Below are positions 1 through 9,318 of a DNA stretch of 64,000 nucleotides, one piece after another. The position numbers were made by a program, and so were the translations under genes. Source of the stretch: Hymenobacter sp. CRA2 (GTDB taxonomy: Bacteria; Bacteroidota; Bacteroidia; Cytophagales; Hymenobacteraceae); contig NZ_MVBC01000008.1 of the NCBI RefSeq assembly GCF_002007105.1, positions 217,273 to 281,272 on the forward strand, given 5' to 3'. The notes beneath the pieces were generated by a model that saw only the letters and a list, made by a program, of their open reading frames with translations, did not search any database and was not told where the DNA came from. Within the stretch, counting starts at the first letter, position 1. Every line of letters starts with the position of its first letter.

Positions 1-592
1 TGATGGTTAGGGCTAGGTGCCGGGTATTATCGGAGGTTATTCTGCCGCCACCCGGCGAGAACCGGTACCCCCGGATGGCCGGCGTTATGCCATAATTAAA
101 GTACACGCCTAAGGCATTGGAGTGGCGTAATCGGTGCGTGTAATCCGATTCAAACCCCAGCATAATGAAGGAATCCTGCCGGGTATACTCTGCAAAATCA
201 GTGTCGGCAGGATTGTCGCCCAAGGCCCAGTTACGGCCCAGGCCCAGCAGTAAGTGGGCGCGGTTGGGGCCGTGCCCGGTGCGCAGGAAAATGGTAGCGG
301 CGGCATAGGGGGCGCTGAAGTCGCCCAAAGAAGCATCGGGGCGAAATTCAAAAGCCCCCGAGGCCCCCAGCCAGCAATTGATGAAAGGCACATTGTAAGC
401 GCCGGTGAGGGCGGCTGTAGGACGTAGCTTGGCCGCGTCTCGTCCGTCGCTGTAAGCCGAAAACCCCAGCCCCACACGAAAACCGTAGCTGTAACGAAGG
501 GTAGAAACCAAGTCTGGGGGCGCGCTTTCCTGAGCACAGGCCCCTAAAGCTGCAAGGACAAAGAAGCCAATAAGAGGATGCCGGATATGCAT
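1..592 (-). CDS. Outer-membrane-type lipoprotein, C-terminus outside window
   Basis: The reading frame opens with ATG at 592 and stays open to the window edge, so about 197 residues are visible and the stop lies outside. The N-terminus is basic then hydrophobic and ends in a lipobox (LGAC, Cys at residue 19), so it should be a lipoprotein. The rest is rich in Gly and aromatic residues with alternating short hydrophobic stretches, as in beta-barrel or porin-like proteins of Bacteroidota. I do not recognise a specific family. The barrel assignment is inference; the lipobox and open frame are seen directly. Confidence 0.7.
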   Translation of the reverse strand, partial: MHIRHPLIGFFVLAALGACAQESAPPDLVSTLRYSYGFRVGLGFSAYSDGRDAAKLRPTAALTGAYNVPFINCWLGASGAFEFRPDASLGDFSAPYAAATIFLRTGHGPNRAHLLLGLGRNWALGDNPADTDFAEYTRQDSFIMLGFESDYTHRLRHSNALGVYFNYGITPAIRGYRFSPGGGRITSDNTRHLALTI

Positions 593-729
593 GCTCTAAG
601 CTGCTGCATGGTCATCTTATAACCTAGTGGTGGACAGCTGTAGTGGCAAAACGTTACGGTTGCGCGGTCGGGACTAGTGTCGACAGGAAGCACAGAGGAA
701 AGTGGGCGGCCAAAGAGTACGCCAACCCC

Positions 730-737
730 TACCTTTG
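730..737 (+). promoter_or_regulatory. -7 box TACCTTTG of the E1 gene
   Basis: TACCTTTG matches the Bacteroidota -7 consensus TAnnTTTG. It sits 31 bases before the ATG at 769 and inside the longer open frame that begins at 643, which argues for the start at 769. Confidence 0.7.
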
Positions 738-768
738 CCGCCATTCCTTCCCGAACTTCCTCCACCCC

Positions 769-2748
769 ATGCAATTCGACCGCAAAGACTACTCCAACGA
801 CGACCTGCTGCGCCTCTACGAAGGCCTCGTGAAGCCGCGCATGATCGAAGAGAAAATGCTCATCCTGCTGCGCCAGGGCAAGGTGAGCAAGTGGTTTTCG
901 GGCATCGGGCAGGAGGCAATTTCGGTGGGTTCTACCCTGGCCCTGCAGCCCGACGAGTACATCCTGCCCCTGCACCGCAACCTGGGCGTGTTTACCTGCC
1001 GTCAGCTGCCCTTGGACCGCCTGTTTGCGCAGTGGCAGGGCAAGAAAACCGGCTTCACCAAGGGCCGCGACCGTAGCTTCCACTTCGGCACCAACGAGCA
1101 CCACATCGTGGGCATGATCAGCCACCTGGGCCCGCAGCTGGCCGTAGCCGACGGCATCGCGCTGGCTTCCAAGCTCAACGACGAAGGCAAAGTAACAGTG
1201 GTGTATTCCGGCGACGGCGGCGCTTCCGAGGGCGACTTCCACGAGGGCCTGAACGTGGCCGCCGTGTGGCAACTGCCGGTCATCTTCATCGTCGAAAACA
1301 ACGGCTACGGCCTCTCCACGCCCTCCAACGAGCAGTTCCGCCACGGCTACTTCATTAACAAGGGCCCGGCCTACGGCATCGAGGCCGTGCAAGTGGATGG
1401 CAACAACGTGCTGGAGGTGTACGACACGGTGCGCCGCCTGGCCGAGGACCTGCGCCAGAACCCGCGCCCGGTGCTGCTGGAAGCCCTGACCTTCCGCATG
1501 CGCGGCCACGAGGAAGCCAGCGGCACCAAGTACGTGCCGCAGGAGCTGTTCGAGGAATGGGCCCAGAAAGACCCGGTCGAGAACTTCGAGCGGTGGCTGC
1601 TGGAGCAGGGCGTGCTCGATGAGGAAGCCAAGCAGCGCTACCGCCGCACCATCAAGGACGAAATCGACGAGGCCTGGCGCGTGGTGTTCGAGACGCCCGA
1701 AGTCACGGCCGACACCACGGAGGAAGTAGCTGATATGTACCAGCCCTTCACGCCCGAAGACCGCACCCCCGCCGCCGACGCCCCGAGTACCGAGCGCCGC
1801 TACGTCGATGCCATCAGCGACGGGCTGCGGCAGAGCATGGAGCGCTTCCCCGAGCTGGTGCTCATGGGCCAGGACATTGCCGAGTACGGTGGCGTGTTCA
1901 AGATTACCGAGGGCTTCGTGCAGCAGTTCGGCAAGGGCCGCGTGCGCAACACCCCGCTGTGCGAGTCGGCCATTATCGGCACGGGCCTCGGGCTGAGCAT
2001 CAAGGGCAAGAAGGCCATGGTGGAAATGCAGTTTGCTGACTTCGTGACCTGCGGCTTCAACCAGATTGTGAACAACCTCGCCAAGAGCCACTACCGCTGG
2101 GGCCAGCACGCCGACGTGGTGGTGCGCATGCCCACCGGCGCCGGCTCGGCCGCCGGTCCGTTCCACTCGCAGTCGAACGAAGCGTGGTTTGTGCACACGC
2201 CCGGCCTGAAGGTGGTGTACCCCGCCACGCCCTACGACGCCAAGGGCCTGCTCTGCGCTGCCCTGGAAGACCCCAACCCGATTATCTTTTTCGAGCACAA
2301 AATGCTCTACCGCTCCATCAGCGGGCCGGTGCCGAACGACTACTACACCCTGCCCATCGGCCAGGCCCGCCTGGCCCGCGAAGGCTCGGAGCTGAGCATC
2401 ATCACCTACGGTATGGGGGTGCACTGGGCCGCCAAGCTGGCCGAGGAAATGAACCTCGACTGCGACATCCTCGACCTGCGCACCCTGCTTCCCTGGGATG
2501 AAGAAGCCGTACGCCGCACCGTGGAGAAAACCGGCCGCGTCATCATCCTGCACGAAGACACGCTGACCGGCGGCATCGGCGGCGAAATCGGTGCCTGGAT
2601 TGCCGAGCACTGCTTTACCAAGCTGGATGCGCCCATTCAGCGCGTGGCCTCGCTCGATACGGCTATTCCCTTTGCGCCCGCTTTAGAGCACAATTTCCTG
2701 GCCGACAACCGCCTGCGCCAGTGCGTAGAAAAGCTGCTGGCGTATTAG
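769..2748 (+). CDS. 2-oxoacid dehydrogenase E1, fused alpha and beta subunits
   Basis: Thiamine-diphosphate E1 of a branched-chain or pyruvate-type dehydrogenase complex; it decarboxylates a 2-oxoacid and acylates the lipoyl arm of E2. The 659-residue protein joins the alpha part (TPP motif GDGGASEGDFHEG with a later ENN, roughly residues 1-330) to the beta part (transketolase pyrimidine-binding and C-terminal domains, from about residue 345, with GQDIAEYGGVF and PTGAGSAAGPFHSQS). Such fusions are common in Bacteroidota. The frame opens at 643, but ATG 769 lies just after a good -7 box and gives the normal E1 N-terminus. Sequence alone does not settle branched-chain versus pyruvate substrate. 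No E2 partner lies beside it. Confidence 0.92.
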   Translation: MQFDRKDYSNDDLLRLYEGLVKPRMIEEKMLILLRQGKVSKWFSGIGQEAISVGSTLALQPDEYILPLHRNLGVFTCRQLPLDRLFAQWQGKKTGFTKGRDRSFHFGTNEHHIVGMISHLGPQLAVADGIALASKLNDEGKVTVVYSGDGGASEGDFHEGLNVAAVWQLPVIFIVENNGYGLSTPSNEQFRHGYFINKGPAYGIEAVQVDGNNVLEVYDTVRRLAEDLRQNPRPVLLEALTFRMRGHEEASGTKYVPQELFEEWAQKDPVENFERWLLEQGVLDEEAKQRYRRTIKDEIDEAWRVVFETPEVTADTTEEVADMYQPFTPEDRTPAADAPSTERRYVDAISDGLRQSMERFPELVLMGQDIAEYGGVFKITEGFVQQFGKGRVRNTPLCESAIIGTGLGLSIKGKKAMVEMQFADFVTCGFNQIVNNLAKSHYRWGQHADVVVRMPTGAGSAAGPFHSQSNEAWFVHTPGLKVVYPATPYDAKGLLCAALEDPNPIIFFEHKMLYRSISGPVPNDYYTLPIGQARLAREGSELSIITYGMGVHWAAKLAEEMNLDCDILDLRTLLPWDEEAVRRTVEKTGRVIILHEDTLTGGIGGEIGAWIAEHCFTKLDAPIQRVASLDTAIPFAPALEHNFLADNRLRQCVEKLLAY

Positions 2749-2757
2749 GCTAGACAC

Positions 2758-2832
2758 GAGTATGAAGAGGTGAGAAGTAAGACGAGGTTCAGTTTACCAG
2801 CACGTCGTCTTACTTCTCATATCTCTATACTC
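2758..2832. terminator. Long hairpin after the E1 gene
   Basis: A 15-bp perfect stem (2771-2785 with 2805-2819) is extended by an outer 6-bp arm (GAGTAT at 2758-2763 with ATACTC at 2827-2832). It lies just after the E1 stop and is more AT-rich than its surroundings. A terminator or a small mobile repeat are both possible. Confidence 0.5.
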
Positions 2833-2889
2833 TGTACTCAGTTTAGTATTTTTCGGACTGATACGGTTCTGCTTACCCCGCTGCCTGTG

Positions 2890-3222
2890 ATGGAATTTCT
2901 GCGTTTGCGCCGGCTGGGCTGGCAACTGCTGGTGCTGGTGCTGCTGGCCGGCCCGGTGCTGAGCGGGTGCCGACTGTTTCATCCGTACCGTTTGCCCACG
3001 CCTAAGGGGCCCGTCGTCAAGCACAAAAAGGTCAAGAAGAAAGACCCCGACGCTACGGAAATGGCCGACGGCTCGACCGGCGAAGCCAACGACGAACCGG
3101 CCAAGGTCCAGAAAAACAGCTACGACAAGAACGGCCTGCTCAAAAAGCCCAAGCTCAAGCGCCGCCGCCTGAAAAAGAAGGTGGGCCAGCACAAATTCCT
3201 CGGCATCACGTTACCCTTCTAG
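2890..3222 (+). CDS. Small basic lipoprotein, unknown function
   Basis: A 110-residue protein with a hydrophobic leader ending in LSGC (Cys at residue 27), a lipobox. After it come a Pro-rich stretch and a very Lys-rich body (KHKKVKKKDPD, then KLKRRRLKKK) ending in GITLPF. The frame also opens at 2770, but that extension runs over the hairpin and lacks a leader, so ATG 2890 is preferred. I recognise no domain. The basic body could bind an acidic surface or polymer; that is a guess. The next gene is also a short secreted basic protein. Confidence 0.7.
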   Translation: MEFLRLRRLGWQLLVLVLLAGPVLSGCRLFHPYRLPTPKGPVVKHKKVKKKDPDATEMADGSTGEANDEPAKVQKNSYDKNGLLKKPKLKRRRLKKKVGQHKFLGITLPF

Positions 3223-3296
3223 CCGAGCTTTTCCCTTTCGGCGGCGTATAACAGGCGCAGCCTTCTCGTTTTCACCTTCTGTATTCTTACTTCGCT

Positions 3297-3623
3297 ATGC
3301 TGATTCGCACCCTGATGGCCAGCCTGCTGCTGTGGGGGCTGGCGGCACTGCCCGCCGCTGCCCAAACTGATTTCGTATCGCAGAAGCGCGCGGCCCGCAA
3401 GTCGCTGAAGGAAGCCAAGAAGTACAAAGCGCCCGAAGAGCTGCGCCAGACGCACCTGGCGGTGGGCAAGCGCGACCTGCGCCCCGGCGAAACCCCGCCG
3501 CGGAACTCCGCCGAGGGCGTCGACGGTTACCAGTTCGACAATACCGGCACCCCGCGCGTGAGCGACCATCAAATGATTACGACCACGCGTAAGAGCAAGA
3601 AACAACCCAAAGATTCCCAGTAG
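3297..3623 (+). CDS. Small secreted protein, unknown function
   Basis: A 108-residue protein with a clear signal peptide (hydrophobic core residues 5-20, cleavage expected after AAAQ at about residue 22). The mature part is rich in Lys, Arg and polar residues (SQKRAARKSLKEAKKYKAPE) and ends in a basic tail. No domain is recognised. It stops two bases before ytxJ starts, so the two are probably co-transcribed, perhaps with the preceding lipoprotein gene. Confidence 0.65.
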   Translation: MLIRTLMASLLLWGLAALPAAAQTDFVSQKRAARKSLKEAKKYKAPEELRQTHLAVGKRDLRPGETPPRNSAEGVDGYQFDNTGTPRVSDHQMITTTRKSKKQPKDSQ

Positions 3624-3625
3624 CC

Positions 3626-3967
3626 ATGCAGTGGACCCCGCTGACCCAGCCCGAGCAGCTGGCCGATATCGTACGCGAGTCGGCCGGGCAGCCCGTTGTT
3701 ATTTTCAAGCACAGCACCAGCTGCTCCATCAGCGCCATGGCCAAAAGCCGCCTGGAGCGTCAGTGGGCCGATGCCGGCCTTGCCGATGTGAAGGCGTACT
3801 ACCTCGATTTGCTGCGCTACCGCCCCATCTCCAACCAGATTGCTGAGCAGTTTGGCGTGCAGCACCAGTCGCCGCAGCTGCTGCTGATCCAGGACGGCGA
3901 GTGCCGCTACGACGCCTCGCACATGAGCATTCAGCTCGGCGAGGTGAAGAAGAAAGTAGCCGCGTAG
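3626..3967 (+). CDS. ytxJ: Bacillithiol-system redox protein YtxJ
   Basis: A 113-residue thioredoxin-like protein of the YtxJ family, proposed to act as a monothiol bacilliredoxin in organisms that use bacillithiol. The hallmark FKHSTSCSIS is present with the active-site Cys at residue 33, followed by the family's DLLRYRPISNQIAEQFGVQHQSPQ region; a cis-Pro loop (SPQ) is visible near residue 77. Length fits the family. It starts two bases after the previous stop. It implies bacillithiol in this organism, though no bsh biosynthesis gene is in the window. Confidence 0.9.
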   Translation: MQWTPLTQPEQLADIVRESAGQPVVIFKHSTSCSISAMAKSRLERQWADAGLADVKAYYLDLLRYRPISNQIAEQFGVQHQSPQLLLIQDGECRYDASHMSIQLGEVKKKVAA

Positions 3968-3989
3968 GCAACCCTTCAAGGCCGCAGTG

Positions 3990-4095
3990 CCTGTCATCCT
4001 GAGTAGAGCGAAGGACCTCCTCACGCCTGAACGAGCCGTAACAACGACGGCCGGTCGGCGGCGAGGAGGTCCTTGGCTCTGCTCAGGATGACAGG
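3990..4095. repeat. Dispersed palindromic repeat, copy 1
   Basis: A foldable element with outer arms CCTGTCATCCTGAG (3990-4003) and CTCAGGATGACAGG (4082-4095), an inner arm pair AAGGACCTCCTC/GAGGAGGTCCTT, and a loop containing CGTAACAACGACGG. A second copy with the same arms and the same loop core lies at 61204-61307. It sits between convergent genes, so it may also act as a terminator: TTTTTT follows at 4097-4102. Confidence 0.8.
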
Positions 4096-4201
4096 CTTTT
4101 TTAGCGGCTGCCCATGTCTGGTTACTAGCGGACCGTCGCTGCTTACCGGTTATTAAGGCCAGCTCGGCAGTTCGGCCTAAACCCCGCTGTAACGAAGCGC
4201 T

Positions 4202-4609
4202 TTACGCGCCGTACGTGAACTGAACCGATTGCCGGATTTCCGGGTTCAGGCTAAGGGCCACGGGGCAGGTGCGCGCCGCGTTTTCGAGCGTAGCGCGTTC
4301 TTTGGCCGAAAGCGAAGCGGGCATCTTGAATGCCACTTCGATTTCGGCGATGCGCCGGGGCTCCGCGGCCATGTGCTTGGTGACTTCCCACGTCACGCTG
4401 GTCAAATCCAGCCCCTGCCGCTCCGCCACGATGCCCATGATGGTCATCATGCAGGAGCCGAGGGCGGCGCTGACCAGGTCCGTCGGCGAAAACGCTTCGC
4501 CGCGGCCGTGGTTGTCCACCGGGGCGTCGGTATGAATGGAATTGCCCGAGGCCACGTGCGTGGCTTCGGTGCGTAGCTGGCCGGCGTACCGGGCGGTGGC
4601 AGTGCTCAT
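4202..4609 (-). CDS. OsmC-family peroxide-reducing protein
   Basis: A 135-residue OsmC/Ohr-superfamily protein, expected to reduce organic hydroperoxides with a Cys pair in the cytoplasm. Both conserved cysteines are present: Cys53 in AALGSCMMT and Cys115 in RTCPVALSL, with the family motif FSPTDLVSAAL just before the first. ATG 4609 gives the normal N-terminus (MSTATARYAGQ); the frame opens 11 codons earlier at 4642 but would then overlap the divergent gene at 4633. The subfamily (OsmC, Ohr or YhfA-like) cannot be set from motifs alone. Confidence 0.9.
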   Translation of the reverse strand: MSTATARYAGQLRTEATHVASGNSIHTDAPVDNHGRGEAFSPTDLVSAALGSCMMTIMGIVAERQGLDLTSVTWEVTKHMAAEPRRIAEIEVAFKMPASLSAKERATLENAARTCPVALSLNPEIRQSVQFTYGA

Positions 4610-4632
4610 AAATTCAGAAAAACTACAGACGG

Positions 4633-5493
4633 ATGCGCTCAAATTTACGTACTTTCGAAGTGGCCCGCAGCCCGCGCGTGGCTTCGCGTTTCTCCTCCCT
4701 TCTGCCTGCCTCTGCCGTGCGCACGTTACTCTACTCCGGCTTATTGCTTACGGCTGCCCTGCTGCTTTCTTCGGCCGCTCAGGCCCAGGAAGCCCAGGAG
4801 GCGCCCGGCTACCAAAAGGAATTCACCTACGGCATCAACCTGAACACCAACGCCGGCCTGATCGGCGGGGTGGCCGTGCGCTCCACGCGCCGCCTCAACG
4901 ACGACTGGGCGCGCTTCTGGACGCTGGAGGGCGTGGAGGTGAAAGGCCGCAAGGAGCAGCGCGTGCAAAACAGCATCGGCGGGGTGTACGTGAAGGGCAA
5001 GACCAACTACCTCTTCGCCCTGCGTCCCACCATCGGCCTGCAGCGCACCATCTTCCGCAAGGCTGCCGAGTCGGGCGTGGAAGTGGGCGGGCTGTTCGGC
5101 GCCGGGCCGTCCATCGGGCTGCTGCTGCCTTACTACATCTACTACGACTACACCCAGCGCGACCCGCAGAACCCGCACCCCTCCGAGGACATCCGTGCTG
5201 AGCAGTACGACCCCATCAAGCACAACGACCCGGGCAAGATTTACGACCGGGCGCCCATTTTCTCGGGCATCGGCGACCTGAAGCCTAACATCGGGGCGCA
5301 CGTGCGCGGGGCGCTGAACTTTGAGTACGGGCGCTACCGCGACGCCGTGGCGGGCATCGAAACCGGCTTTCTGGTGGAGGCCTACGCCAAGCGCCTCGTG
5401 ACGCTGCAGGAGCAGGGTGTGGCCACCAGCAAAATCAACGACAACGTGTTCACCTCGGTGTACATGACCATCTACATCGGCTCGCGCAAATAA
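4633..5493 (+). CDS. Outer-membrane beta-barrel-like secreted protein
   Basis: Up to 286 residues; a hydrophobic signal segment lies at about residues 30-52 and ends in AQAQ. The mature part is rich in Tyr, Gly and alternating hydrophobic residues and finishes [10 protein letters not shown], as outer-membrane barrel strands do. No specific family is recognised. The long 30-residue lead before the signal core suggests a later start; the only other likely starts are non-ATG, such as GTG 4660, so the start is uncertain. It is divergent from osmC and followed by a textbook terminator. Confidence 0.75.
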   Translation: MRSNLRTFEVARSPRVASRFSSLLPASAVRTLLYSGLLLTAALLLSSAAQAQEAQEAPGYQKEFTYGINLNTNAGLIGGVAVRSTRRLNDDWARFWTLEGVEVKGRKEQRVQNSIGGVYVKGKTNYLFALRPTIGLQRTIFRKAAESGVEVGGLFGAGPSIGLLLPYYIYYDYTQRDPQNPHPSEDIRAEQYDPIKHNDPGKIYDRAPIFSGIGDLKPNIGAHVRGALNFEYGRYRDAVAGIETGFLVEAYAKRLVTLQEQGVATSKINDNVFTSVYMTIYIGSRK

Positions 5494-5522
5494 CTGCCCT
5501 GCCAGAGCTGCTGAGCTATACG

Positions 5523-5559
5523 GCCGCGGCCCCGGATACTCCGGGGCCGCGGCTTTTTT
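5523..5559 (+). terminator. Rho-independent terminator
   Basis: A 14-bp perfect GC-rich stem (5523-5536 with 5540-5553) with a three-base loop, followed directly by TTTTTT. Confidence 0.9.
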
Positions 5560-5663
5560 CGTGTCGGCCCGCCACGATGGGGCCGCGTTGCAACTACCGC
5601 GGCCATCTGCTTGTTTACCCGGCACGCGCAGCAATTCCTGCTTCGTCACAACTCGCTACCAAC

Positions 5664-5671
5664 TACCTTTG
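5664..5671 (+). promoter_or_regulatory. -7 box TACCTTTG of lipA
   Basis: An exact TAnnTTTG match ending only four bases before the lipA ATG. The transcript would start at or within a few bases of the start codon, so lipA mRNA is probably leaderless or nearly so. Confidence 0.7.
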
Positions 5672-5675
5672 TAGT

Positions 5676-6578
5676 ATGGATACTCTCCTGACCTTACCCG
5701 TCATTCAGCCCGAAGCCGCTGCTCCGGCCAAGCCGCGCAAGCCCGACTGGCTGCGCGTGAAGCTGCCCGTGGGCCCGGCCTACGCCAACGTGCGCAAGCT
5801 GGTGGACGAACACAAGCTGCATACCATCTGCGAATCGGGCAACTGCCCGAACATGGGCGAGTGCTGGGGCGCCGGCACGGCCACCTTCATGATTCTGGGC
5901 AACGTGTGCACGCGCTCCTGCTCGTTCTGCGCCGTGGCCACGGGCCGCCCCACCGAGTACGACCTCGACGAGCCCCGCCGCGTGGCCGAAGCCATCAAGC
6001 TGATGGGCGTGAAGCACGCCGTCATTACCAGCGTCAACCGCGACGAGCTGAAGGACCGCGGCGCCAGCGTGTGGTACGAAACGGTGGTGCAGACCAAGCT
6101 TATGTCGCCCACCACGACCATCGAAACGCTGATTCCGGACGTGAAGGCCAACTGGGCCGCGCTGGATACGATGATTGCCGGTGGGCAGGAAGTGGTGTCG
6201 CACAACATGGAAACCGTGGGCAGCCTCTACCGCCTCGTGCGCCCTCAGGCCAAGTACGACCGTAGCCTGGAGCAGATTCGCCGCACCAAGGAAGCGGGCC
6301 GCCGCACCAAGTCGGGCATCATGCTGGGCTTGGGCGAGACGAAGGAGGAAGTGTACCAGGCTATGGACGACCTGGCTGCCAACGGCCTCGACATCCTCAC
6401 CTTGGGTCAGTACCTGCAGCCCACCAAGCGCCACATCGAAGTAGCCGAGTTTATCCACCCGGACCTCTTCGCCCACTACAAGGAAGAAGGCCTGCGCCGC
6501 GGCCTGAAGTACGTGGAAAGCGGCCCGCTGGTGCGCAGCTCTTACCACGCTGAGCGCCACGTGAACGTGCCCATCTAA
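5676..6578 (+). CDS. lipA: Lipoyl synthase
   Basis: A radical-SAM enzyme that inserts two sulfurs into octanoyl groups on lipoyl domains. Both iron-sulfur cluster motifs are intact: the auxiliary cluster C52-x4-C57-x5-C63 and the radical-SAM C78-x3-C82-x2-C85. The C-terminal RSSYHAE supplies the conserved Ser ligand. The 300-residue length is normal. ATG 5676 gives the family N-terminus ([10 protein letters not shown] by residue 31); the frame opens at 5577 but that would include the promoter. It serves the E2 and glycine-cleavage lipoyl domains, several of which are encoded in this window. Confidence 0.96.
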   Translation: MDTLLTLPVIQPEAAAPAKPRKPDWLRVKLPVGPAYANVRKLVDEHKLHTICESGNCPNMGECWGAGTATFMILGNVCTRSCSFCAVATGRPTEYDLDEPRRVAEAIKLMGVKHAVITSVNRDELKDRGASVWYETVVQTKLMSPTTTIETLIPDVKANWAALDTMIAGGQEVVSHNMETVGSLYRLVRPQAKYDRSLEQIRRTKEAGRRTKSGIMLGLGETKEEVYQAMDDLAANGLDILTLGQYLQPTKRHIEVAEFIHPDLFAHYKEEGLRRGLKYVESGPLVRSSYHAERHVNVPI

Positions 6579-6601
6579 GCCTGACACACTTTTGACTAAA
6601 G

Positions 6602-6631
6602 CCGCCCGGCCGCCAAGTGGTAGCCGGGCGG
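6602..6631 (+). terminator. Hairpin after lipA
   Basis: Stem CCGCCCGGC (6602-6610) with GCCGGGCGG (6623-6631) and a T-rich tail (TTGTGTTGT), 23 bases after the lipA stop. Confidence 0.65.
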
Positions 6632-6672
6632 TTGTGTTGTAAGCCTGCGGCGGCCTGCCCTTACAGGCATCA

Positions 6673-6722
6673 GCCAACAAAATAACGGCCTCTTCCTGCG
6701 AAGAGGCCGTTATTTTGTTGGC
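6673..6722. terminator. Bidirectional terminator, 23-bp perfect stem
   Basis: 6673-6695 pairs perfectly with 6700-6722 around a CTGC loop. Each side has an A/T run, so it can end transcription of lipA and of the convergent gene that stops at 6781. Confidence 0.9.
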
Positions 6723-6780
6723 AGGCGTAGCGCCTCAGAGTGGCACTTCTGCCAACCATTTTGTCGCCATTTATTGCCGT

Positions 6781-9201
6781 TTAATGTAGCAAGGGCAGTG
6801 CCTGCTGCTGGCCATCGGCCGTGATGAACCGTAGCACGTAGGCGCCAGACGGCAGGGCGGCCAACCCGGGCAGCGTGAGCTGGGTGCTGTGCGCCGGCAG
6901 GCTGGCCTGGCATACCAGGCGGCCCAGCGCATCCACTAGCTGCAGCGTAGCAGCCGCAGGCAGGGCCTGCGTCAGCCGTACCGTCAGCGCCTGAGTGAAA
7001 GGCACGGGATAAGCCGTCAGGCCCAGCTGGGCACGGCGGGGCAGGCGGTTGCTGAGCACCGTGAATTCGTAGGCGCCCATATCGGGTGCAGTGCGATTGC
7101 GCGGGGTACCGGCGAGGTCCGTGGCGACGCCAGCCAGCGGCGTGCCTTGATTATCAAGAGCCGGATTGCCGGGAAGTAGGGGCGAGGTAGTGGCAAGGCG
7201 CGGATCGACCGACAGGCTGTGAACCTCTTGGCCGCTAGCCGCGCGCCAGTCGGCCAGGGAGGTGTAATCGGCGGTGGTGGTGTGGGCCAGAATGCCCCCG
7301 TTGGCATCAGTCAGGTACAGGTTGTTATAATCGACGGTGGAGCCTACGGGACCGGCACTTGGGTTCAGGGCAAAGTAGGCGTAGTGTTTGCCGGCGCTTT
7401 GCGAGGCAGTAGTATTCACGAAGATGTTGTTGCGCACGTCGAGCAGCCCGCCGCTGGTGGCCGAGCCGGCAAACTCCAAGGTGACGTTCGAAAAGGCCGC
7501 GGCAGCCGGGTCGCCTACCGCCACGGTGTTGTGCCACACCATGATCTGGTTGTTGTTGGCGTTGCCCAGCGTCGTAATTTGCAAGCCGCGCAGCAGGCGG
7601 CTCGGCGTGGTCGTTGTGCCGGCGTAGTCGCGGCGCAGGTCGTTGATTTCGTTGTTGTAGCAGTAGATGGTGGTGCTGCCGGCGGTGGTACCCGTGAGCG
7701 GGTCCAGCACCATCCCGTTCACCGAAAAGGCCGTGGAACCGCTGGTCGGGTTGTTGAAGCGGATGTCCGAAATGCGGTTGTTGTAGATGCGGCAGGCCGC
7801 CGCGCCACTGCCCTGTAGCGCCAGCGTATACAGTCCATACACGGAGGCAGCCGAGGCCTGCACGCCACGGATGACGTTATCGTGCACGCTCAGCTGCCGT
7901 TGGTTTTCGGCCCGGATGCCGTAGGTCAGGCCGGTATTGCCGATGTCGCCGGGCGTGCCGTTGCCCACGGCCACGTTGGCTACTTCGGTCTTGTTATCGG
8001 GGTAGGTGCTGCTCGACGACACCAGCCACAGACCGCCGACGGCGTTGCTGATGGTCAGGTCCAGGTAACGGTTGTTGCGGTGAGTACCCAGCGAGTCGGT
8101 GGGGGCGGCGGTGCCCAGGCTGGTGCCTGTGGCCTGTAGCAGCCCCACGCTGCCGGGGGTAGCGCGGTTCAGCGTAATGGCCGCGTTGCGCACCACGATA
8201 CCGCGCGTGCCATCCGTCGCCGAGGCGCCGCGCACGCGGTAGCCGCACACCGGCCCGGGGCCCACGGCCCGCACATCAATGCCGTCGAACGTCACGAAGT
8301 CACTGCCAACCACATCGATGGCCGCCGGCCCGCCGTTGCTCAGCACCACGGGGTTGGCACCACTGCCGGCCTTGCGGAATACAATGCGCTGGGTAGGCGT
8401 GCCGCTGGCCAGGAGCGGCGGCAGTTCCTGCGCAAACGTCTGGCCCGCTGCTACCTCAAAAGTCACTGCGCCGGCCGGGGGCGCTTGGTTTAGCCGCTGA
8501 ATAGCCGCCGCCAAGCTGGAAAAGTTGGTGGCCGAGGCGGGCTGCGAGTTATCCACCGTGTAGGTACCCGCGGGCAGCGGCAGCGCGGTCTGCGCCGTTA
8601 CCGTCACGTTGTCGATGGCTGCGGGCGGCTGCGTACCCGTGATAATGTTGTTAGCCCAGGTGAATACCAGCCGCACGGTAGTGGGCCCGGTAGTGGCGCC
8701 CACGGGCAGCGGCAGCGTGAGGTGGCCGAAACCGGTGCGCTGGCACAGGCCCAGCGGCGTGATGGGCACCACCCCGCTGCCGGCTGGCAGCGCGCCGGCG
8801 GTGGGCGTAAAGGACGTCGGCACCAGGTACACCTTCAGGTAGTCCCGCTCGCCCGGTTCGCCCTGGTTCTGCCAGTCGAAGCTCAGCTCGAACACGTTGC
8901 CGGCGGGCAGGGTCACGTCGCTGTACAGGTGCGCGATGGAGGTAGCATTGGTATCGTAGGCGTGGCCGGTGCCGCCGTTATTGCTGATGTAAGCGGCCTG
9001 GCTGCCCGGTTCGCTGCCGCCGTTGCCAGCTGCCCGGCCGGCGTGCCACTGGTTTACCTGCGTGCCATTGACGGGGATAAACGAGCCGAGGCCGCCTTCA
9101 AAGGATTCGCCGAAGGCAGTCGTTTGTGCGTGGCTGGCTAGCGGAAGCAATAAGGCAAACGCCGGCAGACAGGCGCGGCGCAGAGAGGAAAAGTGCGGCA
9201 T
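6781..9201 (-). CDS. T9SS-secreted right-handed beta-helix protein
   Basis: An 806-residue secreted protein. Residues 1-26 are a signal peptide ending in SHAQ. An N-terminal region (ESFEGGLGSFIPVNG) resembles the jelly-roll 'cleaved adhesin' or MAM-like module. The middle, about residues 250-690, has repeated N/G-rich strands typical of parallel beta-helices (NNRYLDLTISN, RIYNNRISDIR, CYNNEINDLRR, VRNNIFVN). The last ~80 residues are a type A T9SS sorting domain (YPVPFTQALTVRL ... LPSGAYVLRF). It should be exported by the type IX system and anchored or released at the cell surface. The ligand or substrate is unknown; no catalytic motif is obvious. ATG 9201 is chosen because the signal peptide begins there. 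Confidence 0.88.
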   Translation of the reverse strand: MPHFSSLRRACLPAFALLLPLASHAQTTAFGESFEGGLGSFIPVNGTQVNQWHAGRAAGNGGSEPGSQAAYISNNGGTGHAYDTNATSIAHLYSDVTLPAGNVFELSFDWQNQGEPGERDYLKVYLVPTSFTPTAGALPAGSGVVPITPLGLCQRTGFGHLTLPLPVGATTGPTTVRLVFTWANNIITGTQPPAAIDNVTVTAQTALPLPAGTYTVDNSQPASATNFSSLAAAIQRLNQAPPAGAVTFEVAAGQTFAQELPPLLASGTPTQRIVFRKAGSGANPVVLSNGGPAAIDVVGSDFVTFDGIDVRAVGPGPVCGYRVRGASATDGTRGIVVRNAAITLNRATPGSVGLLQATGTSLGTAAPTDSLGTHRNNRYLDLTISNAVGGLWLVSSSSTYPDNKTEVANVAVGNGTPGDIGNTGLTYGIRAENQRQLSVHDNVIRGVQASAASVYGLYTLALQGSGAAACRIYNNRISDIRFNNPTSGSTAFSVNGMVLDPLTGTTAGSTTIYCYNNEINDLRRDYAGTTTTPSRLLRGLQITTLGNANNNQIMVWHNTVAVGDPAAAAFSNVTLEFAGSATSGGLLDVRNNIFVNTTASQSAGKHYAYFALNPSAGPVGSTVDYNNLYLTDANGGILAHTTTADYTSLADWRAASGQEVHSLSVDPRLATTSPLLPGNPALDNQGTPLAGVATDLAGTPRNRTAPDMGAYEFTVLSNRLPRRAQLGLTAYPVPFTQALTVRLTQALPAAATLQLVDALGRLVCQASLPAHSTQLTLPGLAALPSGAYVLRFITADGQQQALPLLH

Positions 9202-9239
9202 AAGCGGATAAAAGACAGCCGAACGGAATCGGGCCAGCG

Positions 9240-9247
9240 CAAAAGTA
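9240..9247 (-). promoter_or_regulatory. -7 box TACTTTTG of the T9SS protein gene
   Basis: Reads TACTTTTG on the minus strand, an exact TAnnTTTG match, 38 bases upstream of ATG 9201. Confidence 0.65.
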
Positions 9248-9318
9248 GCGGCCTGACCTCGAACCAACTGAATTCAAAAGCATTCCGAGAGCCTCCAGTG
9301 CCGGCCCAATGATCAACA

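Noticed and set aside
544..2610. Long minus-strand frame opposite the E1 gene
   Set aside because: It is a shadow of a high-GC gene: the plus-strand protein has all E1 motifs, the minus one is Ala/Gly/His-rich with no pattern.
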